Shown: in pieces, positions 5,121-6,439 of the stretch
Numbering within the stretch: the first letter of the stretch is position 1
How the letters are laid out: each line of letters opens with the position of its first letter
Source: Candidatus Zambryskiibacteriota bacterium
GTDB lineage: Bacteria; Patescibacteriota; Minisyncoccia; Phycocordibacterales; Zambryskibacteraceae
Assembly: GCA_024654145.1 (NCBI GenBank)
Contig: JANLIM010000010.1
Location: forward strand, 1 to 6,439
Reading direction: 5' to 3'
DNA length: 6,439 bases
Program-made: the position numbers and the translations under genes
Notes under the pieces: generated by a model
What the model saw: only the letters and a program-made list of their open reading frames with translations
Database searches by the model: none
Told to the model about the DNA's origin: nothing

Positions 5121-5167
5121 GGTCGCGTAAAAATTCAGCAGAATTTTATACGTGACCACAGTTTTTT
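5121..5167 (+). terminator. tRNA-trailer hairpin with T6, probable terminator
   Basis: 5121-5136 pairs with 5141-5157 over 16 bp, with one G-T wobble, one bulged A (5148) and an AGCA loop. Four bases later comes TTTTTT (5162-5167). This is the only T-tract after the tRNA and so the likely end of its transcript. The same T-run leads straight into the next promoter. Confidence 0.65.
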
Positions 5168-5175
5168 GCTATACT
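5167..5175 (+). promoter_or_regulatory. Promoter of the 80-aa gene (extended -10)
   Basis: TGCTATACT fits an extended -10 (TGn + TATACT). The start would be near 5182, about 24 bases before the ATG. No -35 is visible at the proper distance, as expected of extended -10 promoters. Confidence 0.6.
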
Positions 5176-5205
5176 CATGGCAGTAAACGTTCTTATGAGG
5201 TACCT

Positions 5206-5448
5206 ATGACGTTAAACAAAGACGTCTGGCTGGGACTAGCGACAGCACTCGTTCTCTGCTTCATCGCGGGTGTCGGACTTGGCATTTCTATCTACCTGGT
5301 CAGGAGCGGCCTACTCCGCCAGATCGACGCTCCGCCGGTCATCTGGGTGGTCTTGGCTGGCGCGTCAGCGGTCCTGATCGTCAACGTTCTCGCTACGGTT
5401 GCAAAGTGGTTATTGCAACCCGCGAACCCAACCCAAGCCCGGAACTAA
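5206..5448 (+). CDS. Small two-TM membrane protein, 80 aa, unknown
   Basis: I do not recognise a family. Two hydrophobic segments (about residues 8-32 and 44-67) flank a short loop, R-S-G-L-L-R-Q-I-D-A-P-P, with a charged N-terminus and a polar tail ending A-N-P-T-Q-A-R-N. The first helix is glycine-rich (G-V-G-L-G). I start at ATG 5206 because GAGG (5197-5200) sits five bases upstream. An in-frame GTG at 5152 is rejected because the -10 box and T-run of the preceding unit would lie inside the gene. It is a single-gene unit with its own promoter, and its terminator stem begins inside the last codons. Too little sequence signal exists to suggest a job; Gly-rich two-TM hairpins occur in many unrelated small proteins. 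Confidence 0.75.
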   Translation: MTLNKDVWLGLATALVLCFIAGVGLGISIYLVRSGLLRQIDAPPVIWVVLAGASAVLIVNVLATVAKWLLQPANPTQARN

Positions 5449-5477
5449 CTTGAAGTTAGTTCCGGGCCTCTGCTTTT
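5437..5477 (+). terminator. Terminator overlapping the stop codon
   Basis: GCCCGGAACTAACT (5437-5450) pairs perfectly with 5454-5467 (14 bp, TGA loop). The TAA stop of the 80-aa gene (5446-5448) lies in the left arm. A weak T-tract, CTCTGCTTTT, follows, so termination may be incomplete or sensitive to ribosomes. Confidence 0.8.
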
Positions 5478-5485
5478 CAAAACAG

Positions 5486-5494
5486 TGTTATCAT
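5486..5494 (+). promoter_or_regulatory. Promoter of the PH-domain operon (extended -10)
   Basis: TGTTATCAT fits TGn + TATCAT. Transcription would begin at about 5500-5502, only a few bases before ATG 5505, which also lacks a Shine-Dalgarno: a leaderless mRNA is likely. No -35 match is seen. Confidence 0.5.
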
Positions 5495-5504
5495 TAATAA
5501 TCAT

Positions 5505-5729
5505 ATGAATGCTGGCATACCGATTGAGATATTCTTCTATATTCTTGTAGGGATACTGTATGTGGCTTTTTGGGTCATGGCTTTCGTCATCCTCTATCAT
5601 CTCACCCGCTTCGGGGTCGGCGTCCAACCCAAGAAAGTTGCTGCCGCCTTTCTCCTCGGCGCAGTAACGCTTTTTTGCGCAAGCATCTTCCTTATCGCGA
5701 GCCTTGACATAAGCACCCTACTTTCATGA
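5505..5729 (+). CDS. Small two-TM membrane protein, 74 aa, partner of PH protein
   Basis: Two hydrophobic segments (about 9-31 and 44-67) are joined by the loop Y-H-L-T-R-F-G-V-G-V-Q-P-K-K; the basic loop suggests it faces the cytoplasm, with both ends outside. No family is recognised. There is no Shine-Dalgarno before ATG 5505, and the predicted transcription start almost touches it. The stop overlaps the next start as ATGA (5726-5729), so the two proteins are probably made in a coupled way and may act together in the membrane. An upstream in-frame start would cross the promoter. Confidence 0.8.
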   Translation: MNAGIPIEIFFYILVGILYVAFWVMAFVILYHLTRFGVGVQPKKVAAAFLLGAVTLFCASIFLIASLDISTLLS

Positions 5730-6283
5730 TTAAGAGATTAATATCCATTTTCAAAGAATCGAGCCGTACCTTCGAAGGCCAGGAGAAGGACGAGGATGTC
5801 ATCCTTCTCCTGCGCCGGCACCATTTCATCGCTTTCCTGCCTATCAGCACCTCTGCTCTGCTCGCTCTTGTGCCTATATTCGTTTTCCTAATCTTTTATT
5901 CATATATTGTTAATTCAAAATTCTTTACCTTATTTCTTTTCCTCTCCTGCCTCTTCTACATGCTTCTCTGGCTCACCGCTTTCTACCACCTCATGATGTA
6001 CACGCTCAATACCGTTGTCGTTACTAATAAAAGAATTATTGACAGGGATCAAAACGGCTTTTTCGACCGTAAGGTCTCCGAGCTTCACATCTACCGCATC
6101 CAGGATGTAACTGTCTCAACCAAAGGTGTCATCCCTACCCTTCTCAAATACGGAGACGTAGCAGTCCAGACTGCAGCTATAGATAAAGAATTCATCTTCC
6201 ATGAGATGCCGGATCCGGAACTCATTAAATCCGAGATTATGAAAGTAGTTTCTATGGCCAACGCCGGCGTGAAGCCAATCTAA
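5726..6283 (+). CDS. Two-TM membrane protein with bacterial PH domain (YdbS/YdbT-like)
   Basis: A 185-aa protein with a cytoplasmic-type basic/acidic N-terminus (1-34), two membrane helices (about 36-61 and 67-90), then a C-terminal bacterial PH domain (about 94-178) of the PF03703 / bPH_2 type. Diagnostic stretches are V-V-T-N-K-R-I-I-D at 98-106, G-F-F-D-R-K-V-S-E-L at 111-120, R-I-Q-D-V-T-V at 124-130, G-D-V-A-V-Q-T-A at 143-150 and F-I-F-H-E-M-P-D-P at 156-164. The family consists of inner-membrane proteins of uncertain function; in some bacteria related proteins affect envelope stress or antibiotic sensitivity. Translation is probably coupled to the 74-aa gene through the four-base ATGA overlap, as no Shine-Dalgarno precedes ATG 5726. 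The length is short compared with B. subtilis YdbT, which carries repeated domains, but usual for single-domain members. Confidence 0.9.
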   Translation: MIKRLISIFKESSRTFEGQEKDEDVILLLRRHHFIAFLPISTSALLALVPIFVFLIFYSYIVNSKFFTLFLFLSCLFYMLLWLTAFYHLMMYTLNTVVVTNKRIIDRDQNGFFDRKVSELHIYRIQDVTVSTKGVIPTLLKYGDVAVQTAAIDKEFIFHEMPDPELIKSEIMKVVSMANAGVKPI

Positions 6284-6309
6284 GGTGCCTGCAGTGAGCT
6301 GCTTGCACC
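6284..6309 (+). repeat. Hairpin after the PH-domain gene
   Basis: Starting on the base after the stop codon, GGTGC (6284-6288) pairs with GCACC (6305-6309) and GCAG (6291-6294) with CTGC (6299-6302), across a symmetric two-by-two internal loop and a TGAG tetraloop. No T-tract follows, so it may stabilise the mRNA 3' end more than terminate. Confidence 0.55.
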
Positions 6310-6415
6310 GAGCTTGTCGAGGTGTGAATAACTAAGAGGTACAGATGAGCTAGTAGATGTACAATATAAGGTACAGGTTGTTTATCATGAGATTGCTTGC
6401 GGTGAGCTCATCGAA
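6299..6415. repeat. Two degenerate REP-like repeats
   Basis: 6299-6321 and 6393-6415 align over 23 bases with about 16 identities; the shared cores are GCTTGC, GAGCT and TCGA. Read on the minus strand they resemble the CTCGACAAGCTC / TTCGA-type REP sequences widespread in bacterial intergenic regions. The second is followed by a CTCATCGA / TCG-A-ATGAG stem (6407-6428). Between them the 8-mer AGGTACAG occurs twice, at 6337 and 6369, exactly 32 bases apart. Confidence 0.45.
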
Positions 6416-6439
6416 TCCGTCGAATGAGCGACAACCTTA
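6310..6439 (+). other. Window-end intergenic stretch, possible partial ORF
   Basis: No certain gene. TACAAT (6360-6365) is a -10-like match without a -35. ATG 6387 opens a frame of 17 codons running off the window edge, but no well-placed Shine-Dalgarno precedes it and the codons run through the second repeat copy. AGGTTGT (6375-6381) and ACAACCT (6431-6437) form a long-range inverted repeat around it. Confidence 0.3.

Noticed and set aside
5152..5205. GTG start extending the 80-aa protein by 18 residues
   Set aside because: The extension would run through the T6 run and -10 box, and GAGG sits correctly for ATG 5206.
6345..6353. GAGGT followed by ATG-AGC-TAG
   Set aside because: A two-codon frame with a Shine-Dalgarno-like hexamer is most likely chance; no downstream gene is positioned to use it as a leader peptide.
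1..6439. CRISPR array, transposase, prophage genes or rRNA
   Set aside because: No regularly spaced repeats, no transposase or phage structural motifs and no rRNA segments were seen; the holin-like protein alone is not evidence of a prophage.

Overview
The window looks like chromosome of a Candidate Phyla Radiation bacterium (Patescibacteria, most likely the Parcubacteria side). This is inferred from gene style, not from a marker: a RecG carrying two extra loops that I associate with Parcubacteria, small orphan membrane proteins, tightly packed transcription units closed by perfect hairpins, a tRNA without encoded CCA, and a two-TM plus bacterial-PH protein of a kind common in that group. No plasmid, phage or IS hallmark gene and no CRISPR array is present.

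Layout. Bases 1-980 hold a leftward pair: a secreted CAP/SCP-domain protein followed by a four-helix membrane protein of the phage-holin-IV/YvlD family, ending in a bidirectional 23-bp terminator. Bases 980-1096 are a divergent promoter region occupied by a long inverted repeat. Bases 1097-3268 are recG, complete, with an apparent palindromic insertion in its helicase domain and a changed residue in motif VI. From 3270 to about 5480 comes a run of small single-gene transcription units: a 226-aa membrane-anchored orphan, a 111-aa Cys/His-rich probable zinc protein, a tRNA-Ile with anticodon UAU, and an 80-aa two-TM orphan. Most have a recognisable promoter, and each has a hairpin terminator. 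Bases 5505-6283 are a two-gene operon (74-aa two-TM protein and a PH-domain membrane protein, joined by an ATGA overlap). The last 155 bases are repeat- and hairpin-rich with no certain gene.

Function. Five of the seven proteins are membrane or exported, one is a DNA-repair helicase and one is a small zinc-binding protein. Nothing forces them into one pathway. The best candidates for something unusual are the tRNA-Ile(UAU), its three-hairpin 3' trailer, the palindrome inside recG, the inverted repeat between the divergent genes, and the compact island of orphan genes with extended -10 promoters. I do not see a convincing new multi-gene system.
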